Position numbers and translations under genes: made by a program
Notes under the pieces: generated by a model
What the model saw: the letters and a program-made list of their open reading frames with translations, nothing else
Databases searched by the model: none
What the model was told of the DNA's origin: nothing
NCBI GenBank assembly: GCA_020055645.1
Contig: CM034546.1
Coordinates: forward strand, 84,382,001 to 84,446,000
Reading direction: 5' to 3'
Source: Tomocerus qinae
Taxonomy: Eukaryota > Arthropoda > Collembola > Entomobryomorpha > Tomoceridae
Length of the DNA: 64,000 nucleotides
Shown here: positions 1 through 11,459 of the stretch, piece by piece
Layout: each line of letters begins with the position of its first letter
Position numbering within the stretch: the first letter of the stretch is position 1

Positions 1-391
1 AGAATTAAATAACAGTACTGGGGGCCACTATTTATCCTTCAAAAATATTAATTCGCAAGTTGCACTCATGGGATTTGTACGTTTTTCCAAAATCCCAGGG
101 GGAATCTTATTTTTCTGATTTTATATGGGAGCTTTTTGGTAACTTATTGGGCTGTTTATTAAAAATGGAGTCTTTCATTGTCCCCTGTATTTGATGCTAC
201 GATCTACGTTGTAGTTTAGTAAAATCCTTTTTATCAGGAAGTTGGAACTGCAGTTAATTTTTCCAACCACTGTAGAAACTAAAACTATATTTAAATTATT
301 GTATTTACAAATATAATAACCTAAGGGAAATACCGATGATTTTTCGGAATTGTTTTTATTACTGTGATTGCGCCCCTTAGCTGGGTTCACT
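1..391 (+). mobile_element. Helentron-like element, 3' part (copy 1)
   Basis: Near-identical to 14203-14615 and related to 48451-48886. All three share AGAATTAAA-AACA-TACTGGG at the left and GCCCCTTAGCTGGGTTCACT at the right. This copy runs off the window start. Its terminus is mutated (CACTATTG instead of CACTAGT). Non-coding. Confidence 0.7.
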
Positions 392-682
392 ATTGTCAAT
401 AAACTCAAACTCAATATCACATTAGTTACCAAAATAAAATAAAATTCATCACACTCTTTGTCACCTAAAAAGGTACAAAATAAATGTAATTAGAATAATA
501 TAGATGATCTATTATATGACTTCTATGGAAGAGATAGTTCTGATTTCCTTAAATAAGTAAATTAAATTGCCTGTGAGTAACGGCTGGAGAAGTTGTAGAG
601 CCAATTTAGGTAATTTATCTATTTGTTTCTAGTTTTGAATGAATTTTCCTTAAAATAGGGAAAATAGTTGTCCTATTACGTT
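392..682. other. AT-rich intergenic DNA
   Basis: No open frame, repeat or motif was recognised between the Helentron fragment and the hAT MITE. Confidence 0.5.
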
Positions 683-855
683 CAGGGCCGCAGCCAGAAA
701 AAAATTTCGGAAGGGGCACCAAGAAAAAATTAGCTCATTTTCGCGCGAGGCGCGAAAATTTTAGCGATTTTTTGCGATTTTAGACAAAAATTTCTTTATT
801 TTTCTCGATTTCGGGGGAGGCACGTGCCCCGGTGCCCCCCCTCGCTGCGGCCCTG
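683..855. mobile_element. hAT-type MITE, CAGGGCCG family, copy 1
   Basis: A 173-bp element with termini CAGGGCCGCAGC / GCTGCGGCCCTG and a perfect 8-bp target duplication ATTACGTT (675-682 and 856-863). The 8-bp duplication and CAGGG ends are hAT hallmarks. Non-autonomous. Related copies lie at 22134, 32941, 35747 and 36858. Confidence 0.92.
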
Positions 856-1033
856 ATTACGTTATGTGATACAATTTTATTCAATGATATACCAAAACAC
901 AAACACACAAAAATGTTTTGAAAGATTTATATTTTAGCGCCTATCCAGCCAAGGATATATAATTAGTTGACAGATCAGACAATTTACTAAGCTACTTGAC
1001 TACCAAGTTGGTCATGGGCAATACAAAAATTTC

Positions 1034-1371
1034 GACTTTTTTCCACAAAGTCCCTAAGGATCTGAGACGACTGGTCCTAGACACATATAGTAAATTTGAA
1101 AAAGATGCATCGATACTTTCTTCATCGTTTCCTTATTGAAAATTTCACACTTTCAACTTTGTTGTCTAAGATATCGCAGTTTTTAACTTAACATTTTGAC
1201 CAAAAAACCAAGTTTCAATTTTCAAACTGCAGTATCTTAGAAAAAGAAGTCGAAACTGTCAAATTTTCAATAAGGAAACGATGAAGAAAGTTTCGATGTA
1301 TCTTTTTCAAATTTACTATATGTGTGTATGACCAGTCGTCTCAGATCCTTAGGGACTTTGCTAAAAAAAGT
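1034..1371. mobile_element. Foldback MITE, about 340 bp
   Basis: Almost the whole interval is one imperfect palindrome centred near 1205. For example, AAGTCCCTAAGGATCTGAGA on the left has its complement at about 1337-1359. Non-coding. Family not assigned. Confidence 0.8.
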
Positions 1372-1500
1372 TAAGGGCCAATTTGATAGTCAGTGTAACT
1401 AGCTGTAACTAGGAATACGCCCACCTTAATGAAAACAAAATGTGAAGCCTTAAGCCATTAGTTTAATAGCATTTGCGAATTGAAAATTATCAGTTTCAAT

Positions 1501-1667
1501 CAGACTGTAGCAAACCCCAGGATGGGACAATAAAAAGTAGACGAAGCTTGACACCAAATATACCAAGTGTTGATAATAGTTCATAATCACACACAACACT
1601 CGGTATGTTAAATATCAAGCTCCGCCTAACTAACTATAACCCGCATCGTGAGGTTTGCTACAGTCTG
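1501..1667. mobile_element. hAT-type MITE with TIR CAGACTGTAGCAAACC
   Basis: A 167-bp element with inverted termini CAGACTGTAGCAAACC / GGTTTGCTACAGTCTG and a perfect 8-bp target duplication GTTTCAAT (1493-1500, 1668-1675). Confidence 0.92.
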
Positions 1668-1675
1668 GTTTCAAT

Positions 1676-2305
1676 TTAATGTAAATGGCCAAATTATAAA
1701 TTTTATATATACTTCTTTCCTTTGACTTTTTCGCTTTAGACTGTGGAGATTTTTTGCGTTATTTGCAATCTTATCCCTTCCCTCTTAAGACTTTATGTTT
1801 TTAAGAAGCAATAATTGAGGAATTTCATACTTCTCTCCTTTGTCTCTTATTTGCCCTGCCGCAAATTTTATCCTTCATCATACTTTTTTGCTTCTAAGTA
1901 GCAAAAAATTTCTCCCTTATCCGCGGAATGTAATTGGTTATTCTTATCAATTTTCCCCTTTTGAATGCCAAAAACGTGTATATTATTCTCCGTACCTCAA
2001 CACCAAGAATAAAATTCCCCCAAAACTATTTTCGATTCCGAGAATAACATAATTTCCACCAGCGCTTGTTCCTGTCAGCGGATTGCACAGTTTTTAATTT
2101 ATTTCAAACTCCAAACTTTCATGCGTCACTCTGTCCAATTATTATATGAATGGTTATGATTATTGAAGTCGACTGGCGACTGCTTGATGACTTTTACCCA
2201 TTACAATATCAGTTAGCAATTTCAGGTCTGAATGAAAATGAAGAATCTTCTAATGTTTCACACCAGCTAAAATCACGACGTTTTCATTCACATCACACAC
2301 ACAGT
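1676..2305. other. Unassigned AT-rich DNA
   Basis: Contains only short chance open frames. No domain, repeat or RNA gene was recognised. Confidence 0.5.
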
Positions 2306-2343
2306 AATCAAGACTTCCTGTAATCTATTCTTATTATTTCATA
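2306..2343 (+). repeat. Left half of dispersed repeat split by an insertion
   Basis: AATCAAGACTTCCTGTA and following bases match 16320-16360 and 30391-30425. The repeat breaks at TTATTTCATA and resumes exactly at 4941 with ATAAGAGAATCAAGAG. Confidence 0.85.
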
Positions 2344-2772
2344 ACTAGTAATAGGCCCGTTCTCCGAACGGGAAATGGGTAACCCCTTATTGGGGACGGT
2401 AGATCATGAGTATGCATTATGCATTAAAAAAAGTATGAAAATTAAAAGATTAAAATGTTTAAAAAATTGCTTGCTGTATTCCTACAACCTACGGACGGGG
2501 AACCAAATACAACACTTATCAAATCAACATAATAATAGTGAACCAAATTCAACATCATTTAACCCTTGTATGGATAACCTAGGCTGTCTACAGACTTTTT
2601 GACTTTGGTGTCTAATAAAGCAGGGATAGATTTGTCGTATAACCTTGGGATTTTTTGTATTTGTCAAAAATGCGTTTCTCTGCTTATATATTTAATTAGA
2701 AGTTATTTGGCGAATATCTAGGGTATGAAAAAAATGCAAAACTTGAAAATGGGACCTTTTTTACCTATTAAA

Positions 2773-3050
2773 GGATGACCTAGGCTGCCCACAGACCTAC
2801 AAGGTTTCGTAATTTTATGGTCTGTGGGAAGACTATGCCATGAAGTAGTGATTGTAGAGTTGGTTCCTGTGGTAAAAATGGTGAAATTGGAATGTAATTT
2901 GCATATACATATGCAAAGTACGTTATAGAAATTGTACATACTTGTAGTGAGCCACAATCTTCAAAATGCAATTATTCTACAATTTTTCCTGCCCAGCAGA
3001 AACCCTTAGTCTGCGGACAGACTACGCAAAGTCTGTAGGCAGCCTAAGCT
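2773..3050. mobile_element. Short TIR element (GCTGCCCACAGAC family)
   Basis: CCTAGGCTGCCCACAGAC at the left pairs with GTCTGTAGGCAGCCTAAG at the right. A related single end is at about 2578 (CCTAGGCTGTCTACAGAC). Lies inside the 2344-4940 insertion. Confidence 0.6.
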
Positions 3051-3129
3051 CGTTTACACGTAGTCTGGGAACAGACTATGTCATACTTTACTGTTGATTA
3101 TGAAGTCCATTCAATAACGCCCGATTTTC

Positions 3130-3545
3130 ATTGTATTATCATTATTATTATATGGATTATATTTTAAATAGATGTCATTGTAAATGACCCCATCATTTTA
3201 AATAGACGTTATTGTAAATGATCCCATCATTGTAAATAGACGTCATTGTAAATGACCCCACATTTTAATTAAGTTTCATTGTAAATGACCCAACATTTTT
3301 AATAGCTGTCATTTTAAATAACCCCGTAGTTTTAAATAATTTCGTCGTTTAGAATCATCCCTTCATTTTGAATAACCCCGTTGTTTTAAATCTATAAACG
3401 TCATTTTAAATAATTTCGTCATTTTAAAATTTCTCGTCATTTTAAATAACCTCGACACTTTAAACATTCCTGCCATTTTAAATAATTTCTTTATTTTAAA
3501 TATTCCCGTCATCTTAAATATTCACGTCATTTTCACCTCTTCATT
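3130..3545 (+). repeat. Degenerate minisatellite (ATAACCCCGTCATTTTAAAT)
   Basis: About 20 diverged copies of a roughly 20-bp unit that mixes GTCATTTTAAAT with GTAAATGACCCC. The same word recurs at 40371-40400, linking the two regions. Confidence 0.8.
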
Positions 3546-3551
3546 TTAAGT

Positions 3552-4312
3552 AGCTCTGTTATTAAGTAGCGGAGCTGCTTTATAGGAATGCCTGATCTGT
3601 CTGTCTGTCTGTCTGTCTGTTAGCACGATAACTCAACAACGGTTTGAGATAACCAGTTCAAACTTTCTGAACATAATCTAGGGATAAAAACTGAGGTCGA
3701 GTTTGAATATGGTTAGCTTCGGACACACTCCCTGCCTGTGGGCGTGGTTCAAAAACTAAAGATTGGTGTAACTTTTGCTGTTGACATTGTTAAACGTCAT
3801 GAAATAGCTCGTTCGAAAGATCATGTGTTAAGTTTGAACATGGTTAACATCGGACACACCCCCTGCTTGTGGGCGTGGTTCAAAAACTAAAGATTGGTGC
3901 AACTTTTGCTGTTTACATTGTAAAACGTCATGAAATAGCTCGTTCGAAAGGTCATATGTTAAGTTTGAACATGGTTATCATCGGACACACCCCCTGCCTG
4001 TGGGCGTGGTTCAAAAACCAAAAATTGGTGTAACTTTTGCTGTCGACATTGTAAAACGTCATGAAATAGCTCGTTCGAAAGGTTATACGCTAAGTTTGAA
4101 CAAGGTTAACGTCGGACACACCCCCTGCCTGTGGGAGTGGTTCAAAAACCAAAAATTGGTGTAACTTTTGCTGTCGACATTGTAAAACTTCATGAAATAG
4201 CTCGTTCAAAAGGTCATTCGTTAGGTCAGATTAATGTCAGGCATCTGGGTCAAAAGGTCAAAGGTCATTGGAAAAATGTCAATTGACGTGGCAAATCCTC
4301 TCCGCTACTTTT
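3552..4312. mobile_element. TIR element with about 121-bp internal repeats
   Basis: Ends are TTAAGTAGCGGAG (left) and CTCCGCTACTTTTTTA (right). The interior has four roughly 121-bp units containing ATAGCTCGTTCGAAAGGTCA and GGACACACCCCCTGCCTGTG, and a CTGT microsatellite at about 3599. Related pieces are at 19436-19740 and 32264-32553. Confidence 0.7.
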
Positions 4313-4940
4313 TTACATCCATTTAACATGGTTTTTTTAATTAGCTACCAATATAGTGCACTATTTTAATCGTCCTCGTTATTTATATCTATTTTCTACC
4401 TACCTTGTCACAATTATTAACCAATCCTATGTCAAGTCAAGTCAACCTATACAATTAACAACCAAATAATACTGACTAAATAAACCTTGCCTTGCTGTTA
4501 ATAGTTTGACTCCGCTACGGTCGCCCCGTCGGAGGTGAAAGGGAAACTAATCCCTTTACATGGCGGAGGCCTGCCTGCTTAAAGAGTAGGACATTGTCAA
4601 ATTTTTGAAATTCACTGGCAAAATATTTTCTACTAAAAAATAAAAAACTGGAGTGGCTACCGCTTCTTTATTAAGTCGAGTAGGTCAGTATAAGAAGTTT
4701 GGTAAAGATCGGCTGAAAACTGTAGGAGGAGTTTCTGGACAAAGCGTGACAGATCGGAGCGTTTTCTCCCACTCCTTCAATGTTAAAATTCGAAATTTAA
4801 AAAATCATAAAACGATTTCTATGAAAGATATCGTTTTGAAACTCGAGGTTTGGGGTTCTGACTATGATGTGCCCATCCAGTAAAAATATGAAAGTCGTAA
4901 GTTGATGTTAAAGACCATTTGTGTAGCTATTATTATAATG

Positions 4941-5190
4941 ATAAGAGAATCAAGAGTCGGAGTCAAATTTTTTTAAAAATCAACTTATCTACAACGTACT
5001 TTAATTTAAAATCCCTCCTCTTTCTTCAGAATAAATTGGCACAAAATTGTATACCCTACAGTCGTACATAGTGATAATAACTATGTATAGAAGAATGCTG
5101 TGGTTTGCCAATTTTTTTATTCTGAAAAGAAGAGGAAAAAATGGGAGGGAAATGAAAAATGAGGGAAGAGTAGATTCCCCATACTAACCA
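4941..5190 (+). repeat. Right half of the split dispersed repeat
   Basis: ATAAGAGAATCAAGAGTCGG onwards matches 16356-16560 and 30424-30670, including the AATCCCTCC segment and the TTATTCTGAAAAGAAGA segment. The two inner segments (TCAGAATAAATTGG and CCAATTT...ATTCTGA) are inverted, so the family is MITE-like. Confidence 0.7.
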
Positions 5191-5676
5191 CACAGCACTG
5201 ACCAGGTTTAAGTACGCTAAAGATTGCATGACCTATTACAAAGTGCGTAGTTTTGATATATACACTGGCTTGAAGTTCTTCTGGTTCGGACGTGTAGGGA
5301 TTCGCCGCATTAAGTGCGCGATTGTGCTTGGTGGTTGATGCTTAGCTGCGTTTTAGAATTGCGGCCAGGGCCGTCCCTAGGTCAAATGCCGCCCAGTGCG
5401 AAATAGAAAATGCTGCCCCTATTCACCCGAAAATAAAATTCAACAATTTTATTTCTGAATAACATGTGTTAGTCAAGCACGTATACAGAACTGAAAAACT
5501 TTTTCCAATTTCTAACAAAAATCAGTAATAAAAACTAGCCTAAAAATGACAAAAAATTTTTTTGCTATTTTGAGAAAAAAAATTCCTTCTTTCCTGGATT
5601 TCACGTGGGGCGGCTTCAATCCGTAAAGCCCATCCCCATCCCTCAATACGTCCTTGGTGGTAGTAATATACAAGGT
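5191..5676. other. Unassigned DNA with one hAT-like terminus
   Basis: CAGGGCCGTCCCTAGG at about 5367 resembles the hAT MITE ends, but no matching right end or target duplication was found. No coding sequence was recognised. Confidence 0.4.
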
Positions 5677-5847
5677 GGCCAACGATGAATGACATACATT
5701 TTGACCCTAAATAACTTTTGAACGGTATGACATATTCAGGCACATATTCAGATACATATTCCATCGGTATCTATCTCGTCTGAATATGTCAAACCACACC
5801 GTTCAAAAGTTATTTAGGGTCAAAGCGTTTGTCAATCATCTTTGGCC
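5677..5847. mobile_element. Palindromic MITE, about 170 bp
   Basis: The two arms are nearly complementary. Both carry TTGACCCTAAATAACTTTTG (direct left, inverted right), and outer GGCCAA words pair too. The loop is about 30 bp. Family unknown. Confidence 0.8.
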
Positions 5848-6097
5848 ATTCATTCACTTCAATTTAATCATTATGCACTTAAATTCATAGCTTAAGTACA
5901 CAAATTAAAACAATTGCACTTCCCTACAAGCACATATACGGAGACCTGAGTTTCGGAGGGGACTAACCTACATAAATATTTTAAATATATATTCGCGCGT
6001 AGGAAGAAAAATGGAATTCTTATGGCACACACAGGAATTTTGTATAGCAAGAAATTTTAGTAAACAGTCTTAACAATTTTTTCAGCTTTTTTCTGAA

Positions 6098-6263
6098 GGT
6101 AAGGTACTTTTGCAACTTATATTAGCATACTTATATTGCAGCTTATTATAACTTTTGAAGCATAAAATAAAAAACGATGAAAAACGATTTTCACTGATTT
6201 TCATCGATTTTTATTTCATGCTTCAAAACAGTTATAATAATATAAGTTGCATAAGTACCTTAC
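6098..6263. mobile_element. Palindromic MITE, about 165 bp
   Basis: AAGGTACTT...TGCAACTTATAT at the left is mirrored by ATATAAGTTGCATAAGTACCTT at the right. The inner arms GAAGCATAAAATAAAAA pair with TTTTTATTTCATGCTTC. Confidence 0.78.
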
Positions 6264-6521
6264 TTTCTGAATACCTCAATTCATTGTTTAACCCAATGTG
6301 AATAGAAACCATGGCAACCCTTTTACCCTTTCCCCATACAAGGTGAAGACAATAGAACATTTTGCCCTCTTTCTGCAGCCAGTTTGGAATCATTAGGACA
6401 ATCACCTAAGGGGAAAACTAGTCTTTGCAAAATTGCGATTTCTCCAAGATTTAACTGAGAAAACTGCGAATAATGTTTATCACTGCGAATAGTACAATAT
6501 TATTGAGTAGAATGGCAAGTT
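6264..6521. other. Unassigned DNA
   Basis: No coding or repeat signal was recognised between the palindromic MITE and the next TIR element. Confidence 0.4.
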
Positions 6522-6529
6522 GTGTGATC

Positions 6530-7256
6530 GGTGTCCGGACACATGTGCCAAAAATAAAAGTGTCAATTGGCACTTTTATCCTACCTCAAAAAACGTATGT
6601 GCCATTTCCATAAGTGCCAAAAACCATAAGTGCCAAGGCATAAAGTGCCATTATTCATAATGTATTGTATAGTGTATTAGGCTATCAATTTTACAAAATA
6701 TAATGTAGTGTGGATTTTATATGTATGAAGTAGTTTGTAAGTAAGGAAGACTGCCTAGAGAATGTAAGACATCCCACGGACAATAAATGCTTTAGAAGGG
6801 TGGCATAGTGGCTTCAATTACCGGGTGGACAAACCTCATCCTTCAATTTGGAGTTTACTATCTCATCTTCAAAGTGAGCAATGCCACTGGCCACTGTCCA
6901 CTTATACTCCTTTACTTCAATAGTTCAATGGTACCACCTCAGAAGAAAGAATATCGGGAACTCGATTCGAAAATTACTTTCCAAGTTGCACAATACTTCA
7001 CAAAACCAAACATTGATTCTATCAAAGCTTGTACATACTTTGTAGGCAGGCACAACCAAAAAACCAAAGCCTAAAATGACATAACTCTTCATATTCATAA
7101 GGCAAACTGATGTATATAACTAAACGTGACTAATTAAAATATTATTGGCATTATTCGTTTTGGCACTTATGTTTTTGGCACTTATGAAAACCCCTTGGCA
7201 CAAAGGGTCATAAAACACTTGGCATTATTGACCGTTGGCACGTATGTCCGGGAACC
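6530..7256. mobile_element. TIR element, 727 bp, with GTGCCA-rich subterminal repeats
   Basis: Inverted ends GGTGTCCGGACACATGTGCC (left) and, read inward from the right, GGTTCCCGGACATACGTGCC. An 8-bp target duplication GTGTGATC flanks it (6522-6529, 7257-7264). Both subterminal regions repeat the words AAGTGCCA / TGGCACTT many times. The centre has no recognisable transposase; the frame at 6808-7074 lacks an ATG start and any known motif. Confidence 0.85.
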
Positions 7257-7264
7257 GTGTGATC

Positions 7265-7740
7265 AGTTTCTGCCCGAACAATCAACGGAACATCAAATAT
7301 AATGGCAAACCGTATACCACCTTCCACAGGTTCATTAAAAATGAAGTCATGAAAAAGAAATGGTCATCTATTTACAAAATGACTATTGTTTAGGAGAAAG
7401 TTATTTTAATTTAGTGCAGTTGTCAGTGTGGGCAACTTATCATTGGCTGAATTTGGGCAGCGGGATCTCGTGTCCTCCATTTCCTCCAAGATTCCACATA
7501 ACCTATTATCCTATTATATAGCTAACAAGTAAGAAAGTAGAACAACAAGGATTATGAAACTACAAGTTTTGACTAAAACACAAAGCATTAGCAATGCAAG
7601 GAAATGTAAACACAAATAAAAATGCAATGCAACGCAAAATAGATACTCGTAAACACAATTACTACTAACCAATCAATTATTGTTGACTCTACAAGATCTA
7701 GAAGTTATTTTGCACAGAATGGCACTTAAGTAAATGTGTG
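7265..7740. other. Spacer downstream of the P-like pseudogene
   Basis: Contains one half-copy (about 7445-7490, GGGCAGCGGGATCTCG) of the palindromic MITE seen complete at 16827-16954. Nothing else was recognised. Confidence 0.45.
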
Positions 7741-10087
7741 CTACACATTTTGACGAAGAACTCGTTGCATATATGCAGCTTGACTGCGGTTTCCTTTTAT
7801 TAGGGAGTTCGGATATTTTATTCTAATGTGAGTTCTAGTTCGAACAAACAGGGCGATTATCTTTGTGGGAAGTTCAGGATATCTCTCTTTGAGTGCAGTT
7901 TCCAAGTGCTTCATAACTCCTGGTTTTCTGTTAATATTCCACTTGTCCGAAGAATGGAACTGTACAAAAATCTTATTCATTTTGCGGAAAGCATTCAGAA
8001 ACTCATATGACGGAATTGTCAAGTTACATCTAGAAATTTCTTGAGTCCAGCTTGATGGAGTTCTACCCGCTTCAACCATTTCCAGATTTGGAAACTGCTT
8101 CTTAATTTTTGATGCAAGATATCCACAAATGTACTCCTGACCTCCAAATTCTGTTTCCTCTGAAACAGTAAGCGAGTCACAAAACTCCTCCCAATGTTCT
8201 GCGCTAATCTCTATGATTTCATCGTTGTATTCTCGGACATCTAATACAACAATAGCTTCTGCAGCCTCAGACGACCATTTATTTTCAATAGACGTGGCTT
8301 GGTTAACGCATCGCTCTCTCAAACAATGTAGAATGTCACTTTGAATCAATCCATTGTCATTTTAACTTGGATTAACCGATGTTTTTTTCGACAGACTTAA
8401 ACACTTTGTTAATGCCAAGCTTTTTAGACGGAATTTACATTCTATTGGTGAGGGGTTCTGATTAAACACTCCAAGGCCTCTTATAGAACTAAAAATATTT
8501 TCGAGATAATCCTGATTGAGCCGTGCAGTTAGTATATATTGGGTTTTAAAAGAATCTTGATTCAGTTGGTGATAAAGACTTCGGAGAGAAGCAATTGTTA
8601 TTAGTAAACCCTTTTGGAAATGCATCATACTTTTTTTGATTCCACCTTTTGATCTTTTATCAAAGGCTCTCGTTCCTCGGATTTCAGCTGCGAAATCGTC
8701 AAGCACCTTATCTTGATGGGCCCGATGTTCTCCATATGCTGATTTTAGTGGATTTTTGTTATTCGGAAAACGGCTATTCAATATATCCGAAGCGTCATTG
8801 ACAAGTCTGATAAAGTCTGCAACTTCAGGCTTTGATAAATATTTTTCAAAATGTTGCGCTGATGTCCGCGAAAGTGTTTCGAAAGCATATCTAACATTCA
8901 TTCGTTCTTTATCCACAACATCTAAGTGCTTCTGAGTAAATTTCCAGGAAGTGCTTAGCTCAGACTTGATTGCATTCAGTAATTCTTGAAAATCAGCCAA
9001 CAATATTGCTTTGCCATTAGTTAATAGGAACCTATGATCGAAAATGTTATTTCGAAACAACTTGAGCAGATGCGGGAAGTCCGTAAATATCCAAATGGGA
9101 GCTCCCGTCACCACATTTAAATTGTATGGTTTCTCTTTAGTAATTTTCCCGTAATTAGCCCATAATCCCCTGTCCGTTGGAGCTAAATCACTAACCATGC
9201 CTAAAACGTATGAAAAATGACATTTATGTAAGTTTATATAAATTTTTTAATTCCGTTCAGTAATTTTTAAGACTAATACCCACTACATTTAAACCCGCGC
9301 GTTGAATTGCTGTAATGACTTCATTTAATATCGTACTATTTAGATTTGTGTCGAAATTGTAATAAATGGGATGTTTCCATTCATCATATATCCCTCTGAT
9401 GGCTTTTACTAGTAGCTTTTTATGTGGTCCTAATATTCTGTCATCTTTAGGATCGTAGCATAGATAACTATCTGCAGACATTTCATCGAAACCAATGGCA
9501 CAACTTCTATTTCTGTATGGTACATCTTCATATTTTTTGCAGAACATTCAAAATGGAGTGTAAAATCCCTGGACTAAAGTCCACATCTGTAACCCACCTA
9601 TTCAAAATAATATATATCATAATTCAGTGTGTTATTTACAATGCATTATTCATTTTAGTGCTTATGTGGTAGTCTAGAAGAGCAGGGAAATCTATTGCAA
9701 AAATTATGGAGTCTACCACATTTATCGCTTAAAAGGCTTATCATTATACCTTTCTATTGTTCTTGGGCACGGGATCGGCAACTTCCAATCTTTTCTCAAG
9801 AACTCGTATGCTTTTGTCGACAAGCATTTCAAAAGTATAGATTTTGATATCTCAGCAGCTGTCCAGTTTACTTTTGATATAGGAGCGTTGTCGAAACAAA
9901 TGGAGCAGAGGCGAAATGAGACATTTCTGCCGTGTACAGGCAGAAAGTAACTTTCATACAGTGCACCTTCATGCAATTTAAAATAGCGGACTCCACGAGC
10001 AATTATCTCAAATAATGAGATACACAAAATGTTTGTTGAACCCTTGTCCACATTACCAAAAATTATTTTTTCAAAATTGTACTCCAA
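7741..10087 (-). pseudogene. P-element-like transposase, decayed
   Basis: Minus-strand remains of a P-superfamily DNA transposase. Piece 1 (about 10087-9750) ends CPRTIER. Exon 2 (9597-9280) joins as RWVTDVDFSPG and contains FDEMSADSYLCYD, LGPHKK and WKHPIYYNFDT. Exon 3 starts at 9200 (MVSDLAPTDRGLWANYG, FTDFPHLLKLFRNNIFDH). These are characteristic P transposase blocks. Introns 9749-9598 and 9279-9201 have GT-AG ends. Two lesions are visible. One extra base in the A-run near 9537 shifts the frame, and exon 2 length (318 nt) confirms it by phase. An in-frame TAA at 8364-8362 interrupts the C-terminal half, which continues in the same frame to 7741. No N-terminal THAP finger was seen, so the 5' part is missing or too diverged. 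Non-functional as it stands. Confidence 0.88.
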
Positions 10088-10127
10088 ATTATGTGAAAAT
10101 TAAATGCTTATAGAATCTACACGCACC

Positions 10128-10218
10128 ATTTATCCCCAACCAAACTACTTTGGTTGGATAGTACATAAAAAATGCTACATTTTACTAATTGGAACCAGTG
10201 GGGATAAATGGTGCATTC
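10128..10218. repeat. Short palindrome upstream of the P-like pseudogene
   Basis: GCACCATTTATCCCC at the left pairs with GGGGATAAATGGTGC at the right, with an inner CCAAACTACTTTGG hairpin. It could be a small MITE. No target duplication was confirmed. Confidence 0.55.
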
Positions 10219-10389
10219 AAAAGTTATAAGTGTTTAAAAAAGTCTCGAAAGAGCGGAAATTCATATTTCCAAAATACCAAGGTAGTTTCATGTAGTGACA
10301 ATTACAGATCATTAATTACAAAATATTTTAAAGGTCTACACCCTAGGATATTAATGGCTTCAAATGTAAAATTAATTTAGAGCGTACTG

Positions 10390-11100
10390 AAGTTTTCGAA
10401 TACGCTGATTTCGAAAAAAATAAATGTGACTATGAAATTCAAAAAAGATGGGAGGGGCATCCCCACCCACTCAGTTTTTGTCTTCACATTTGTTTAAAAT
10501 CTTGGATTTTAGCATTTTCAAATATACTGATTTTGAATACAGTAATCATTTATTTGTAAACCAAAAACTTGGGGTGGGCGGGGTGGCCACACCCATTTGA
10601 TTAAAAATAGTCAAATTATTATTACGATACTTATTTTGAGGTTTTTGGATGTGCAAATTTCAAAAACAATTACGATTTTTTGCAAAAACCAATTAAGTAG
10701 GAGGGGCAGCACCACCCACTTTGTTATTTTAGTCATATTTGTCTATTATTTAGGTTTCGAGGTTTTTGAATATGCTGATTTTGAATGCAACAAAAATTGC
10801 CGTATAAATTCAAAATTTGGGGTGGACGGGGTGGCCACACCCACTTGATTAAGAATAGTCAAATTATTATTACAAATCTTGTTTTGAAGTTTTCGGATGC
10901 GCAAATTTCAAAAAACAATTACCATTTTTTGCAAAAACCAAAAAAGTGGGAGGGACAGCACCACCCACTTTGTTATTTTAGTCATATTTTTCTATTATTT
11001 AGATTTCCAGGTTTTGGAAGGTGTTGATTTTGAATGCAACAAAAATTAACGTATAAATTCAAAATTTGAGGTGGGTGGGGTGGCCACACCCATTTAATTA
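10390..11100 (+). repeat. Tandem repeat, about 249-bp unit, nearly three copies
   Basis: GGGGTGGCCACACCC recurs at about 10580, 10828 and 11077. Between the copies are shared words such as GGCAGCACCACCCACTTTGT. The units are diverged. Chance open frames here are not genes. Confidence 0.85.
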
Positions 11101-11346
11101 AGAAACTTCTGACTTATTTTCCATTTTTGTAACGATGCATTGGCGTAGTTTCAATGATGTTGCCGCCTTTGCGGCATAAATCTTATCCTCAACGACTTCC
11201 CAACGACCGAAATCACAAGGTGATAAGTCCGCGGTGATTCTTGGTGGCCATGATACCGGTCCTCCCTCACCCATCCATATGCCAAGGAAATGGGTGTCAA
11301 ACCATTCTGTAACATCTGAAAAATTGATATGCGCCGGTTGCGCCAT
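11098..11346 (-). pseudogene. Mariner/Tc1-type transposase C-terminal scrap
   Basis: The minus strand encodes GGPVSWPPRITADLSPCDF and W plus a DKIYAAKA tail. This resembles the 'WPxRSPDLTPxDFFLWG..KxxVY' block that holds the third catalytic acidic residue in IS630/Tc1/mariner transposases. The block is altered (ITADLSPCDFGRW), nothing upstream is preserved, and a 249-bp repeat abuts it. Dead fragment. Confidence 0.7.
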
Positions 11347-11459
11347 TTGGCAATTCTAAATGCTTTAATATGGCCAGCCTAATTCCAAATAGTATCCTAA
11401 TTCCAGTTATTCCAAATCACAATCGTTTAGTCACTTTGCAAGATTGGATACCGGGGTAT

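Larger units (their letters stand above)
2344..4940 (-). mobile_element. Helentron/Helitron-like insertion, 2597 bp
   Basis: Boundaries come from comparison with two uninterrupted copies of the host repeat (16.3 and 30.4 kb). On the minus strand the 3' end reads CCCGTTCGGAGAACGGG, CCTATTA, CTAGT: a perfect hairpin followed by CTAGT. The host junction is T|T with no target duplication, as expected of Helentrons. The interior holds minisatellites, a MITE and a larger TIR element, and no Rep/helicase frame, so it is non-autonomous. Confidence 0.72.

Noticed and set aside
4653..4883. A 76-codon frame (GQYKKFGKDRLKTVGG)
   Set aside because: It starts with GTG, has no recognisable domain, and lies at the edge of a non-autonomous insertion.
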